This document shows, in pieces, positions 16,620-25,199 of a stretch of DNA of 44,591 nt (position 1 is its first letter; the number at the start of each line of letters is the position of its first letter). The translations under genes and the position numbers were made by a program. This stretch comes from Candidatus Coprenecus pullistercoris (lineage in GTDB: Bacteria > Bacteroidota > Bacteroidia > Bacteroidales > UBA932): the NCBI GenBank assembly GCA_019116965.1, contig DXAT01000020.1:1-44591 (forward strand). Reading direction: 5' to 3'. The notes below the pieces were generated by a model, which saw nothing but the letters and a program-made list of their open reading frames with translations, searched no databases and had not been told where the DNA came from.

Positions 16620-17498
16620 ATGTCTAAAAGTGAGAATAACATCCTGTACAGAAGAATAATCCGTTCTTATTTCTCTTCTGTAATAAGCATAAGCCTGGTG
16701 CTGTTCCTCGTTGGGACAGTAGGAGTTCTCATCGTCAATGCCCGTTCAGTCTCAAACTATTTCAGGGAGAACATCACTGTTTCCGCAATTCTGAGTGTGG
16801 AGGCTGATGAGGCCGATGCGTCGGCTCTCGCTGACATTATAGAGGACGCCGGATATGTCAGGGGTGTGCGCATCATAACCAAGGAAGAGGGCGTGGAGGA
16901 GATGAAGGAGATTCTCGGAGAGGACTTTCTGGATGTGTTTGAGGTCAACCCCGTTCCCGTCTCCCTCGAGCTCCAGATATCTGCGGAATATATAGTGACT
17001 GACAGTCTCCGTGTGATAGAGGATGCCCTGTACGCCTATCCGGAGGTGGAGGAAGTGGTCTACCAGCAGTCGTTGGTGGAGCTTCTCAATGCCAATATCG
17101 AGAAAATAGGACTGGTGGCCGGAGTGTTCGTGCTGCTTCTGCTCTTCATATCGGTGGTGCTGATCAACAACACCGTCCGGCTCAATGTCTATGCCAAGCG
17201 GTTCACCATACACGCCATGCGTCTGGTAGGAGCGACGAAGAGTTTCATATCCGCGCCGTTCGTCACGCAGGCGTTTTTCCAGGGGCTCATATCGGGTGCC
17301 ATAGCCGATGTGTTCATCCTGGGGGCTCTCTACCTCATACGCAATGAGTTCTATCAGCTTTTCTCCCTGTTCGACGCCATGATGCTCGGCCTGGTGATGA
17401 TAGCCGTAATTGTGCTCGGAGTGCTCATTTGTATGGTATCTACGGCGGCTGGTGTTCGCAGCCTGGTGTCACTTACCCGTAATGAATTGTATTATTGA
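16620..17498 (+). CDS. ftsX: Cell division protein FtsX
   Basis: This 292-residue inner-membrane protein of the FtsX family has a first membrane helix near 22-42 (ISISLVLFLVGTVGVLIVN). An extracytoplasmic domain of about 120 residues follows (SVEADEADASALADIIEDAG). Three further helices come near 165-187, 221-240 and 255-283. The segment NTVRLNVYAKRFTIHAMRLVGATKSF is the FtsX coupling region. FtsEX controls peptidoglycan hydrolases at division, but no ftsE is adjacent, so the ATPase must be encoded elsewhere. It leads an envelope operon with DUF3098, uppP and lpxH. Confidence 0.92.
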   Translation: MSKSENNILYRRIIRSYFSSVISISLVLFLVGTVGVLIVNARSVSNYFRENITVSAILSVEADEADASALADIIEDAGYVRGVRIITKEEGVEEMKEILGEDFLDVFEVNPVPVSLELQISAEYIVTDSLRVIEDALYAYPEVEEVVYQQSLVELLNANIEKIGLVAGVFVLLLLFISVVLINNTVRLNVYAKRFTIHAMRLVGATKSFISAPFVTQAFFQGLISGAIADVFILGALYLIRNEFYQLFSLFDAMMLGLVMIAVIVLGVLICMVSTAAGVRSLVSLTRNELYY

Positions 17499-17515
17499 TA
17501 AATATAAAAAGTAAG

Positions 17516-17755
17516 ATGGATAGATTTGCAATACCCAAGGAGAATTACCGTTATCTGATAATCGGTCTGGCAGTCATGGTTGCGGGATATCTTTTCCTGC
17601 TCGGAGGGGGTGCCGACAGCCCGGATGTGTTCAATTATGCGCTTTTCAGTTTCACGAGGATGTATGTGGCTCCGCTTCTTATCCTTGCCGGCTTTGTGAT
17701 AGAGCTTGTGGTTCTTCTGCGCAGGAAGCCCATCAGACTGTTCAAACATAAATAG
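17516..17755 (+). CDS. DUF3098 small membrane protein
   Basis: This 79-residue protein has two membrane helices (about 14-33 and 50-68) and a basic C-terminus [31 protein letters not shown] matches the DUF3098 family of Bacteroidota. The ATG at 17516 is chosen over an upstream ATG at 17495 that overlaps ftsX. It lies between ftsX and uppP, an arrangement known in the phylum. Its stop touches the uppP region. Function unknown; a role with FtsX is only suggested by position. Confidence 0.82.
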   Translation: MDRFAIPKENYRYLIIGLAVMVAGYLFLLGGGADSPDVFNYALFSFTRMYVAPLLILAGFVIELVVLLRRKPIRLFKHK

Positions 17756-17763
17756 TGAGTTAT

Positions 17764-18600
17764 ATGGAATGGTTTGAAGCGGTAGTACTCGGACTGGTCC
17801 AGGGACTTACCGAGTTCCTTCCAGTGAGCAGCAGCGGTCATCTGACTATCTGCAAGGCGCTGTTCGGTATCGACGCCGACAATCTCAGTTTCGAGGTAGC
17901 CGTGCATGCGGCTACGGTGCTCAGCACGATAGTGGCTTTCCGCAAAGAGATATGGGACATCATCTGCGGTGTATTCAAATTCAAATACAATAGTCAGACT
18001 CAGTATTTTCTGAAGTTATGTGTCTCCATGATACCCGTGGCCGTCGTGGGATTTTTCTTTAAGGATCAGGTAGAGGCTGTTTTCGGTTCCGGACTGATAA
18101 TCGTGGGCTGTATGCTTCTCCTTACGGCTGTCCTGCTGTTCCTGTCGGAGACTCTGTCCAACAGGCAGGCCCGCAAGGCTCTTAAAGAAGGCAGGGAGCC
18201 CGGCAAGGAGGTGGGTTACAAGGAGGCGTTCATAATAGGTCTGTCGCAGGCCCTGGCCGTACTGCCGGGTCTGTCCCGTTCGGGTACCACCATCTCCACC
18301 GGTCTGATGCTTGGTGTCAGGAAAAGCTCCATGGCCCAGTTCTCATTCCTCATGGTGATGGTTCCCATTCTCGGTGAGGCGTTCCTGCAGATGGTGGGTG
18401 GAGATTTCTCGGCCGAGGCCTCCGGCATATCCACGCTGTCGCTGCTGCTCGGTACTCTTACGGCCTTTGTGTCCGGCTATATCGCCTGCCGGTGGATGAT
18501 ACGCATCGTGCAGAAAGCCCGTCTGCGTTACTTTTCCATCTACTGCTGCATTGCCGCTGCGTTCTGCTTCATCTTCGAGATAGTCAGCAAAAATGCCTAA
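17764..18600 (+). CDS. uppP: Undecaprenyl-diphosphatase
   Basis: This 278-residue BacA-type integral membrane phosphatase recycles undecaprenyl diphosphate to the lipid carrier for peptidoglycan and O-antigen. Family motifs are [17 protein letters not shown] near the N-terminus and [18 protein letters not shown] in the second half, with about eight hydrophobic segments. The ATG at 17764 gives [10 protein letters not shown]; a GTG at 17755 adding three residues is also possible. It overlaps lpxH by 8 bp. Confidence 0.95.
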   Translation: MEWFEAVVLGLVQGLTEFLPVSSSGHLTICKALFGIDADNLSFEVAVHAATVLSTIVAFRKEIWDIICGVFKFKYNSQTQYFLKLCVSMIPVAVVGFFFKDQVEAVFGSGLIIVGCMLLLTAVLLFLSETLSNRQARKALKEGREPGKEVGYKEAFIIGLSQALAVLPGLSRSGTTISTGLMLGVRKSSMAQFSFLMVMVPILGEAFLQMVGGDFSAEASGISTLSLLLGTLTAFVSGYIACRWMIRIVQKARLRYFSIYCCIAAAFCFIFEIVSKNA

Positions 18601-19411
18601 GTACTATTTTATCTCCGATGTCCATCTCGGAGCCGCATTTTGTGACAGGAACGGGTTGGAACGGAGATTTGTGAGCCTGCTGGACCGTATAAGGGAGGAG
18701 AGAGCCGAGGCCGTCTACCTGCTCGGAGACATCTTTGATTTTTGGTATGAATACCGGTATGTCATACCACGCGGCCATACCAGGGCTCTTGGGGCGCTTG
18801 CACGGTTGTGCGACAGCGGTGTCAAAGTGTATTTTTTCAGAGGCAACCATGATGTCTGGGTGTATGATTATTTTGAGCGCGAGATAGGTATGACCGTGCT
18901 GGAGCAGCCTTATGTGACCGAAATAGAAGGAAGTATCTTCTGTCTCGGACATGGCGACGGTCTGGGGAAGACGGACATGGGTTTCCGCATCATAAGGTGG
19001 GCTTTCCACAATCGTTTTCTTCAAGTGATTTTCAGTGCCCTGCATCCGCGCTGGGCTTTCGGTCTGGGCTATGCCTGGGCAGGTCATTCCAGAAAAATGA
19101 AGAATGCTCCGGACAAGATGGAGCGTTATGTGTTCCGGGGAAAGGAAGAACCGCTGTTCCGCTATGCGGATGCTTTCGGCCGGGACTATAGGGCGGCGCA
19201 TGGAGGCCGCGGTATCGATTACTATATTTTCGGTCACTATCACACTCCTGGGACCGCGGACATCCCTTCCGGAGGCAGGATGACTATTCTTGGCTGCTGG
19301 GTCGACGGTGCCGTGTATGCCGTGTTCGGAGACGGAAAGCTCGAGATTATTTCTGAGGTACCTCAAGCCTTGAATGCGCCACAGGTTCAGGCGGATTTTT
19401 CCCGAAGATAG
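18593..19411 (+). CDS. lpxH: UDP-2,3-diacylglucosamine diphosphatase
   Basis: This 272-residue calcineurin-like metallophosphoesterase cleaves UDP-2,3-diacylglucosamine to lipid X in lipid A synthesis. Metal-binding motifs occur in order: SDVHLGA (8-14), [29 protein letters not shown] and FGHYHTP. The combination with the DFW segment marks LpxH-type enzymes rather than general phosphoesterases. It overlaps uppP by 8 bp and ends inside the convergent DUF4294 gene (65-bp overlap). Confidence 0.88.
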   Translation: MPKYYFISDVHLGAAFCDRNGLERRFVSLLDRIREERAEAVYLLGDIFDFWYEYRYVIPRGHTRALGALARLCDSGVKVYFFRGNHDVWVYDYFEREIGMTVLEQPYVTEIEGSIFCLGHGDGLGKTDMGFRIIRWAFHNRFLQVIFSALHPRWAFGLGYAWAGHSRKMKNAPDKMERYVFRGKEEPLFRYADAFGRDYRAAHGGRGIDYYIFGHYHTPGTADIPSGGRMTILGCWVDGAVYAVFGDGKLEIISEVPQALNAPQVQADFSRR

Positions 19412-20006
19412 ACCGGTAGGTCTTGTTGAACTCACCTTTATTATATAGGATAACGAGTTCTTCGGTCAGCTTGTCTTCTCCTTCCGGATCGTACGGTTGT
19501 TTCATGTCCGAGCCGAACAGTTTGGCTATGCCCTGCCAGAAGCCTGCCGCCGCCTTCCCTTTGTAGTCCTTGAGTATCTCATAGGATGTAATGCCTGTCT
19601 GCCGGTCAATCAGGCGCAGCAGCAGTTTCCCCTGGCTGATGGTAAGGTTCTTGAGCGGCTTCTCGAATGTGTCGAAAAGTTCGTTCTGGAGAATGCGTAT
19701 ATAGCGGTTTTTCTCTCTCCGGTTGAATCCTCCGGTGACGATGGTTGAGTCGGCTTCCCGGAGTTTCTCCTCTGCGAGAAGGGCATAGGGATAGGCTTTG
19801 GCGAAGTTGTGTACAAGTCTGTAGTACTGTCTCCATTTTTTCCCCTTTGGCCTGGCTGTCTTGTATACCGGGTCGAGAGTGTCCATGAAGACGGTGTCGC
19901 CGTGATCATCGATGATATACTGCATGTACATCCCCTCCTCATCCTGCCCTCTCAGTGCCTGGACGGAGAGGGCAGCTATGCAGATAATGAGGATGAGGCG
20001 TCTCAT
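19347..20006 (-). CDS. DUF4294 exported protein
   Basis: This 219-residue protein has a cleavable signal peptide (MRRLILIICIAALSVQALRG). The body is basic and helical, with YYRLVHNFAKAYPYALLAEE, SQGKLLLRLIDRQTGITSYE and FWQGIAKLFGSDMKQPYD, matching the DUF4294 family of Bacteroidota. The frame is open upstream to 20186, but the signal peptide places the start at 20006. It lies 8 bp after the NagB/PIG-L fusion gene, so they probably share a transcript. Its last 65 bp overlap lpxH. Function unknown. Confidence 0.82.
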   Translation of the reverse strand: MRRLILIICIAALSVQALRGQDEEGMYMQYIIDDHGDTVFMDTLDPVYKTARPKGKKWRQYYRLVHNFAKAYPYALLAEEKLREADSTIVTGGFNRREKNRYIRILQNELFDTFEKPLKNLTISQGKLLLRLIDRQTGITSYEILKDYKGKAAAGFWQGIAKLFGSDMKQPYDPEGEDKLTEELVILYNKGEFNKTYRSIFGKNPPEPVAHSRLEVPQK

Positions 20007-20014
20007 ACTTCCGA

Positions 20015-22330
20015 TCAGATGATGGTCATGGATTTCTGGAGCTCGCGGGCCGACTGGAGGAATTCCTCTACTGTCATCTCCTTGAAGAAGAGCAGTCCGT
20101 GAGTGGTTCTCAGTCTCGGGCTCGGATTCTGGTAGAAGAACGGTTTGCCGAGTACTCTCTGTACCTTGGCAAGCTGATCCACCCATATCTTCTTGGCTAA
20201 GTCGCTGAACTTGCCGTCAAGCATATAGCTCGGGAAGTCTGCGTGTACCTGAGAGGCATAGCAGTTGCAGAACGCGTTGTCGAATACGCTCATGGCGTTG
20301 AGTGACACAGGCACGATATGCGTGGCTTCCGAAGGGAGGAAACGGTACCAGACATTGCGGTATCCCCAGATTCTGAGATTGCTCAGGTCTGCCTCCTTGC
20401 CCCACTCGCGGATGGCTTCGGCTATGGCCTGCAGCACCTTGTAGTGCGTGTCGGGACCGCTGCCCTCGGGGTCGAAGGCTATGCTTATGATTGAGGGCTT
20501 TATCGTGCGCAGTTCCTCAAGGATGGGAGCCACATCCCTTTCCCGGTTGGGCTGCTCGGTGAAGATGTCGCCGGTATAGAATCCTAAGCGGAGATGATGC
20601 ACATTCTCGTTCTTTATGCCGAAGAATCCCCATACGAGCTCTTCCTCGAACTCGCGGATCATGCCCTTGAGGAGCCTTATGTCCGCAGACATCTTCTGGC
20701 CGTCGTAGCTGCGGCGGGTCTCATCGATTACATCGAGTATCTTCTTGCGGAGCTCTTCCTTGTTCCTTACTCCGTAGATCTCGATGAAATCCCTGACGAT
20801 CCTGTGCGAGCGGCCTCTCTTGCGTTCTTCTTCATTGCCTGAGGCGACATTGATCAGGAAGTGGTAGATGTCCTTCTCCCTCTTTTCCTTCCAGCCCTCT
20901 GTGAAGAAGTCGGGGTAATGCACCATCTCGATGCGGTCCTCGTCGAGGAACTTCAGAGTCTCCTCAAGAGCGTCGATGAGGAAATGGTTTGTTACGGCAT
21001 TGAATCCGGAAGTCATGATCGAGAAATGCGATTCGTTGGTCTCATTTCTCGATACCCTGTGGATGTGGGGAAGCAGGCCTAAGAGGATATCATCGTGGTG
21101 AGGACCTGTGTAGTAGAATGTCTGGTTGCTCCAGGTGGATGTTCCCCTGGCTATCTTCTTGGTCAGCGAGTCGATGACGCTGTCTATGGTGTGCTCGTCC
21201 AGGCCGGGAATCATGCTGCAGTACTCATCGGCCCTGAGGTCCTCGAGGGTGATCTTGTCTCCGTATTTCTCTATGCGGTTGCAGCAGTCGATGACGGCCC
21301 TGTCTGTCTTCTCCTGGGACCAGGGAGAGTCGGCGTAGTAGTGATATACCGATTCGTGCAGCATGGATGCTGCTCCTGTGGTGAGGTAGAAGCGCGCGTT
21401 GGGCAGGCGTGTCAGTACGGATGCGGGGTAAAGATTGGAGGGAGTCTTCTCAAGGGCATCGGCGACAACCGGAGCCTTTGCCTCTCCGGCGGCGAATATG
21501 ATGGCCACTGCGTCGGGATTGTGGGTGATGGTGTCAAGGCCTATGGTGATCACGGGCTTGATTCTTGATATCTCGATGCCTCCGAGATCGCTGGCCGCTG
21601 CAGCCTGTGTCTCATAGTTGGTATGGGTCAGGCGTGTGGTCGAGTGGGGATCGCTTCCTCTGACATTGAATGCGATGTGTCCGTCGGGACCGATGCCTCC
21701 GAGGAAGAAGCCTATGCCGCCCATATCCCTGACCTTCTGGTCATAGTCGGCGCACCAGTTGTCTATCATGAAGATGGATCTCTGCTTGAGTTCCTCCGCG
21801 TCCGACTTCGCGTTGCGGTAGCGCAGGCTCAGATCGATGACTCCGTCGGGAAATACCTCCGAGAAGTGCTTTCCGTCTGCCAGGGGTATCTGCTCGCAGT
21901 TGATGAAGATGCCTTTCGATGCGTCAAGGCCGAAGTCCTCGACATAATATTTCTGGACATAGTTGTAGAAACTGTTGTGCTGTCTGGGGTCGATGGGGTA
22001 GAACTCGTCAATCTGGACGAAATGCAGTCCGCGCAGGTCGGGTTTCTTCGCCACAAGCAGTCCGTTTTCCTCGCGTGAGGCCGCACCTTCCTTGGTGTCC
22101 CACTCGGTCAGTATCTTTTTGACCCATGCTATAAAATATTCAGGAGTCTTGCCGGTAGGGAGGCTTATCACGCCATCGGGATGCTCTGCAGCCCACTCTA
22201 AGAATCTGAATGCTGTCAGTTTGCCAAGTTTAGGGAAATTCTCAACAGTGATGTAGGGAATGTTGGAATTGAATCTATGCTTTATGGGTCCCATGAAGGC
22301 CCGCTCGACATTTGTGAAATCGGTACTCAT
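20015..22330 (-). CDS. Glucosamine-6-phosphate deaminase-like / PIG-L deacetylase-like fusion
   Basis: This 771-residue two-domain protein has a NagB-like domain at about 15-345, with SLPTGKTP (56-63), QIDEFYPID (about 106-114) and GGIGPDGHIAFN (211-222). Asp216 and His218 match catalytic residues, but the Glu that follows in E. coli NagB (GHIAFNE) is Val223. After a linker, a PIG-L/LmbE-like domain begins with PHHDD (410-414), and a late motif lies in DPEGSGPDTHYKVL. This suggests amino-sugar handling with a deacetylase-type domain, but the missing Glu makes deaminase activity uncertain. The ATG at 22330 is chosen over 22351. It is divergent from the ribosomal operon. Similar fusions are known in Bacteroidota. 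Confidence 0.82.
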   Translation of the reverse strand: MSTDFTNVERAFMGPIKHRFNSNIPYITVENFPKLGKLTAFRFLEWAAEHPDGVISLPTGKTPEYFIAWVKKILTEWDTKEGAASREENGLLVAKKPDLRGLHFVQIDEFYPIDPRQHNSFYNYVQKYYVEDFGLDASKGIFINCEQIPLADGKHFSEVFPDGVIDLSLRYRNAKSDAEELKQRSIFMIDNWCADYDQKVRDMGGIGFFLGGIGPDGHIAFNVRGSDPHSTTRLTHTNYETQAAAASDLGGIEISRIKPVITIGLDTITHNPDAVAIIFAAGEAKAPVVADALEKTPSNLYPASVLTRLPNARFYLTTGAASMLHESVYHYYADSPWSQEKTDRAVIDCCNRIEKYGDKITLEDLRADEYCSMIPGLDEHTIDSVIDSLTKKIARGTSTWSNQTFYYTGPHHDDILLGLLPHIHRVSRNETNESHFSIMTSGFNAVTNHFLIDALEETLKFLDEDRIEMVHYPDFFTEGWKEKREKDIYHFLINVASGNEEERKRGRSHRIVRDFIEIYGVRNKEELRKKILDVIDETRRSYDGQKMSADIRLLKGMIREFEEELVWGFFGIKNENVHHLRLGFYTGDIFTEQPNRERDVAPILEELRTIKPSIISIAFDPEGSGPDTHYKVLQAIAEAIREWGKEADLSNLRIWGYRNVWYRFLPSEATHIVPVSLNAMSVFDNAFCNCYASQVHADFPSYMLDGKFSDLAKKIWVDQLAKVQRVLGKPFFYQNPSPRLRTTHGLLFFKEMTVEEFLQSARELQKSMTII

Positions 22331-22355
22331 AGCAAATCTATTTTTAAACAAGGTG

Positions 22356-22363
22356 CAAATATA
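22356..22363 (-). promoter_or_regulatory. Candidate -7 element for the NagB/PIG-L fusion
   Basis: CAAATATA on the plus strand is TATATTTG on the minus strand, an exact -7, giving a start near 22350 and a leader of about 20 nt to the ATG at 22330. This favours that start over the ATG at 22351. Another exact match (CAAATCTA, 22333-22340) lies only 2 bp from the start codon and is less likely. No -33 match. Confidence 0.45.
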
Positions 22364-22506
22364 GTTATTTTCATTGTGAAATGTTCTGCGGCGCGGTGTG
22401 CGATGCTGTCGAAAATGTGTTTCCTGAATTTTTTTTCAAATCTATAAGTCTCTGAGGAGCGGTGGCTTGGGTGATAAATTTTCCGGTCGAAAAATGTGAA
22501 AAAAGT

Positions 22507-22537
22507 TTGGTATTAAAGGAATTTGTAATATCTTTGC
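22507..22537 (+). promoter_or_regulatory. Consensus promoter of the rplP-rplQ ribosomal operon
   Basis: TTTG (22507-22510), a 19-nt spacer and TATCTTTG (22530-22537) form a full match to the Bacteroidota consensus. Transcription should start near 22543, leaving about 60 nt of leader before rplP. The rest of the 274-bp gap holds the divergent fusion-gene promoter and no other gene. This shows that the operon begins here rather than continuing from upstream S10 genes. Confidence 0.82.
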
Positions 22538-22604
22538 AGCCCCGTTTAATGGGAGAATTGTATTTATTTGTTTGAAAATAATAGACTTACAAAAAGTATA
22601 GACA

Positions 22605-23027
22605 ATGTTACAACCAAAGAAAACCAAGTTCAGAAGGCAGCAGAAGGGCCGTATGAAAGGTAATGCTCACCGTGGTACAGAGCTTTCTTTCGGATCTTTC
22701 GGCATCAAGACCCTTGAGTCCGCATGGCTCACCGGTCAGCAGATAGAGGCTGCCCGTCAGGCTGTAGTGCGTTACATGAAACGTGAAGGTAAGATTTGGA
22801 TTCGCGTTTTCCCTGACAAACCTTACACAAAGAAACCTGCCGAGGTGCGAATGGGTAAAGGTAAAGGTAATCCCGAGGGATTCGTAGCCCCCATCACTCC
22901 GGGCCGTATGCTTATAGAGGCAGAGGGTGTGCCTTTGGAGGTTGCCAAGGAGGCACTCCGTCTCGGCGCACAGAAACTGCCTGTGACTACCAAGTTCGTG
23001 GTCCGCAGGGATTATGTTGAACAGTAA
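22605..23027 (+). CDS. rplP: 50S ribosomal protein uL16
   Basis: This 140-residue uL16 begins [19 protein letters not shown] and contains RIFPDKP-like [20 protein letters not shown] near the middle. It binds 23S rRNA by the A-site tRNA and peptidyl transferase centre. It is the first gene of this operon, about 60 nt after a consensus promoter. In most bacteria it is preceded by rpsC and rplV, which are absent here. Confidence 0.97.
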   Translation: MLQPKKTKFRRQQKGRMKGNAHRGTELSFGSFGIKTLESAWLTGQQIEAARQAVVRYMKREGKIWIRVFPDKPYTKKPAEVRMGKGKGNPEGFVAPITPGRMLIEAEGVPLEVAKEALRLGAQKLPVTTKFVVRRDYVEQ

Positions 23028-23032
23028 TAAAT

Positions 23033-23037
23033 GGAGG
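23033..23037 (+). promoter_or_regulatory. Shine-Dalgarno motif of rpmC
   Basis: GGAGG lies 7 nt before the rpmC ATG at 23045, in non-coding sequence. Strong motifs of this kind are unusual in Bacteroidota. Confidence 0.6.
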
Positions 23038-23044
23038 AGAAGAT

Positions 23045-23251
23045 ATGAAACCCAAGGAAATCAGAGAAATGTCTATTAACGACCTGCGCGAGCGCATCGA
23101 GACCGAGAAGGCCAACCTCGCCCAGATGAAGATCAACCATGCCGTCTCCCCCATCGAGGATACATCAAAGATCAGAAAGGCCGGAAAGGATATCGCACGT
23201 ATGCTTACCATCCTGACTGAAAAGGAAAACCAGGCTAAATCAGAAGAGTAA
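23045..23251 (+). CDS. rpmC: 50S ribosomal protein uL29
   Basis: This 68-residue helical protein begins [18 protein letters not shown] and continues with a second helix ([18 protein letters not shown]), the two-helix fold of uL29, which sits near the peptide exit tunnel. It follows rplP by 17 bp with a GGAGG motif, and rpsQ begins 5 bp after its stop. Confidence 0.95.
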   Translation: MKPKEIREMSINDLRERIETEKANLAQMKINHAVSPIEDTSKIRKAGKDIARMLTILTEKENQAKSEE

Positions 23252-23256
23252 TTCGT

Positions 23257-23511
23257 ATGGAAAGAAATTTACGTAAGGAAAGAATCGGTGTGGTGGTGAG
23301 CAACAAGATGGACAAGTCGATTGTCGTTGCTGTAAGAGTAAAGGAGAAACACCCTGTTTACGGCAAGTTCGTGAACAAGACCACCAAGTTCGTCGCTCAT
23401 GACGAGAAGAATGTGTGCGACGAGGGCGATACGGTCCGCATCATGGAGACACGTCCCCTGAGCAAGACCAAACGCTGGAGATTAGTAGAAATCGTAGAAA
23501 AAGTGAAGTAA
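23257..23511 (+). CDS. rpsQ: 30S ribosomal protein uS17
   Basis: This 84-residue OB-fold protein contains the family segments [19 protein letters not shown] and [19 protein letters not shown], ending with [18 protein letters not shown]. It is a primary 16S rRNA binder of the 30S body. Length is typical. One base separates its stop from the rplN ATG. Confidence 0.97.
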   Translation: MERNLRKERIGVVVSNKMDKSIVVAVRVKEKHPVYGKFVNKTTKFVAHDEKNVCDEGDTVRIMETRPLSKTKRWRLVEIVEKVK

Positions 23512-23512
23512 A

Positions 23513-23878
23513 ATGATACAACAGGAATCACGTTTAATGGTAGCTGACAACAGCGGTGCTAAAGAGGTCCTCTGCATCCGTGTTCTCGGAGGTACCCGCC
23601 GCCGTTATGCAAGCGTGGGCGACAAGATCGTTGTCGCTGTCAAGAGCGCTATCCCCGGCGGTGACGCTAAGAAGGGATCGGTTTCCAAGGCCGTTGTGGT
23701 GCGCACAAAGAAAGAGATCCGTCGTCCGGACGGCTCATATATCCGTTTCGATGACAATGCCTGCGTGCTTTTGAACAATCAGGGCGAGGTCCGCGGAACA
23801 CGTATCTTCGGCCCTGTTGCCCGCGAGCTCCGCGACAACTACATGAAGATTGTCTCTCTTGCACCTGAGGTACTATAA
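23513..23878 (+). CDS. rplN: 50S ribosomal protein uL14
   Basis: This 121-residue uL14 begins [20 protein letters not shown] and has the conserved centre [20 protein letters not shown] and [10 protein letters not shown]. It binds 23S rRNA at the subunit interface and contacts 16S rRNA. Length and ends are typical. It follows rpsQ directly and precedes rplX by 18 bp. Confidence 0.97.
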   Translation: MIQQESRLMVADNSGAKEVLCIRVLGGTRRRYASVGDKIVVAVKSAIPGGDAKKGSVSKAVVVRTKKEIRRPDGSYIRFDDNACVLLNNQGEVRGTRIFGPVARELRDNYMKIVSLAPEVL

Positions 23879-23883
23879 TATAT

Positions 23884-23890
23884 AGGAGGT
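23884..23890 (+). promoter_or_regulatory. Perfect Shine-Dalgarno motif of rplX
   Basis: AGGAGGT, complementary to the 16S rRNA tail, lies 6 nt before the rplX ATG at 23897. It is the best such motif in the window and lies in an 18-bp non-coding gap. Confidence 0.75.
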
Positions 23891-23896
23891 ACAGAC

Positions 23897-24220
23897 ATGA
23901 ATAGGAAATTACATATCAAGAAAGGTGATACGGTCTATGTGAATGCCGGCAATGACAAGGGCAAGACCGGAAAGGTCCTCGAGATCATCACCAAGAAGGA
24001 CCGCGCCATCGTGGAGGGTGTCAACATGGTGAGCAAGCACACCAAGCCCAATGCCAAGCATCCTCAGGGCGGTATTATCAAACAGGAAGCCGGAATTCAT
24101 ATTTCCAACCTTCAGGTAGTGGATCCCGCCAAGGGAGGTCCTACCAGGATCGGCCGCCGCATGGGCGAGAATGGAAAATTGGTCCGTTACGCTAAAAAAT
24201 CAGGAGAGGAGATCAAATAA
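23897..24220 (+). CDS. rplX: 50S ribosomal protein uL24
   Basis: This 107-residue protein has an N-terminal KOW motif ([20 protein letters not shown]) and the segment [20 protein letters not shown], both diagnostic of uL24, an assembly initiator protein. It has a perfect Shine-Dalgarno motif. The last base of its stop codon is the first of the rplE ATG (TAATG), which should couple translation. Confidence 0.97.
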   Translation: MNRKLHIKKGDTVYVNAGNDKGKTGKVLEIITKKDRAIVEGVNMVSKHTKPNAKHPQGGIIKQEAGIHISNLQVVDPAKGGPTRIGRRMGENGKLVRYAKKSGEEIK

Positions 24221-24825
24221 TGGCAAAGAAAAAAGTAGAGGAGACCAAGCAGGAGAATGTGAGCTTGGCAGGATACGTTCCTAATCTTCAGAAGAAATAC
24301 AAGGAGGAGATAGTGGGCAGGCTCCAGAAGGAGTTCGGCTTTGCAACCGTGATGCAGGTGCCCAAGCTCGTGAAGATCACCCTCAATCAGGGTATCGGCG
24401 ATGCAACCGGAGACAAGAAACTCGTCGAGGTCGCTCAGCAGGAGCTTACCGCCATTGCAGGTCAGAAGGCCGTTACCACTTATTCCCGTAAGGATATTTC
24501 CAACTTCAAGCTCCGTCGCGGACAGGCTATCGGAGTAAAAGTGACACTTAGGGGCGCCCGTATGTACGAGTTCCTCGAGAGACTTATCGCTGTGTCACTT
24601 CCCCGTATCAGGGACTTCAACGGTATCAACGAGAAGTTCGACGGCCGCGGTAACTATACCCTCGGTATCAAGGAGCAGATTATCTTCCCTGAGATTGACA
24701 TCGACAAGATTACCAAGATCTTCGGACTTGAGATTACCTTTGTGACATCCACAGAGAAGGATGAGGAGGCATATGCTCTCCTCCGTGAGTTCGGACTGCC
24801 TTTTAAGAATAAAAACCGTAATTAG
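24220..24825 (+). CDS. rplE: 50S ribosomal protein uL5
   Basis: This 201-residue uL5 binds 5S rRNA in the central protuberance. The core begins at [20 protein letters not shown] and continues through [19 protein letters not shown] and [21 protein letters not shown] basic and acidic N-terminal extension of about 18 residues ([13 protein letters not shown]...) makes it longer than the E. coli protein (179). It overlaps the rplX stop by one base and precedes rpsN by 5 bp. Confidence 0.97.
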   Translation: MAKKKVEETKQENVSLAGYVPNLQKKYKEEIVGRLQKEFGFATVMQVPKLVKITLNQGIGDATGDKKLVEVAQQELTAIAGQKAVTTYSRKDISNFKLRRGQAIGVKVTLRGARMYEFLERLIAVSLPRIRDFNGINEKFDGRGNYTLGIKEQIIFPEIDIDKITKIFGLEITFVTSTEKDEEAYALLREFGLPFKNKNRN

Positions 24826-24830
24826 AAGAT

Positions 24831-25100
24831 ATGGCAAAAGAATCAATGAAGGCCCGTGAGGTAAAAAGGGCTAAGCTGTGCGCGAAATACGCAGAAAAAC
24901 GTAAAGCATTAAAGGAAGCCGGTGACTGGGCTGCTCTCGACAGACTCCCCAAGAATTCGAGTCCCTGCCGTCAGCACAACCGCTGTTCGATTACCGGTCG
25001 TCCCAAAGGCTATATGCGCGTATTCGGCATCAGCCGTATTCAGTTCCGCGAGATGGCCAGCAAGGGTTTGATTCCCGGAGTCCGCAAAGCCTCATGGTAA
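24831..25100 (+). CDS. rpsN: 30S ribosomal protein uS14, zinc-free long form
   Basis: This 89-residue uS14 has the conserved C-terminal half [20 protein letters not shown] and ends [10 protein letters not shown]. The short zinc form (61 residues with two CxxC pairs) is not present; the region has isolated Cys only, so this is the long form that does not need zinc. It sits in the 30S head. A 99-bp gap, the longest within this operon, follows. Confidence 0.96.
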   Translation: MAKESMKAREVKRAKLCAKYAEKRKALKEAGDWAALDRLPKNSSPCRQHNRCSITGRPKGYMRVFGISRIQFREMASKGLIPGVRKASW

Positions 25101-25175
25101 GTTTCTTACCAAAAGATAGGAAACAATTAACTAAATTATTTATAAACCATTGGATATCGGGCGCTGAAAAGCGTC
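25101..25175 (+). promoter_or_regulatory. Two predicted RNA hairpins in the rpsN-rpsH gap
   Basis: The first hairpin directly follows the rpsN stop: GTTTCTTA (25101-25108) pairs with TAGGAAAC (25117-25124), including one G-U pair, with an 8-nt loop. The second is GGCGCT (25160-25165), loop GAAA, AGCGTC (25170-25175), a 6-bp stem with a GNRA tetraloop and one G-U pair. Neither has a T tract, so they are not ordinary terminators. They could be binding sites for an autoregulatory ribosomal protein, RNA processing sites or stability elements. Pairing is seen in the sequence; function is inferred. Confidence 0.45.
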
Positions 25176-25199
25176 GAACCACTAAAACAAAACAAACAA

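Noticed and set aside
19986-20186. 60-residue N-terminal extension of the DUF4294 protein
   Set aside because: It would lie inside the fusion gene in another frame, and the signal peptide begins at the ATG at 20006.
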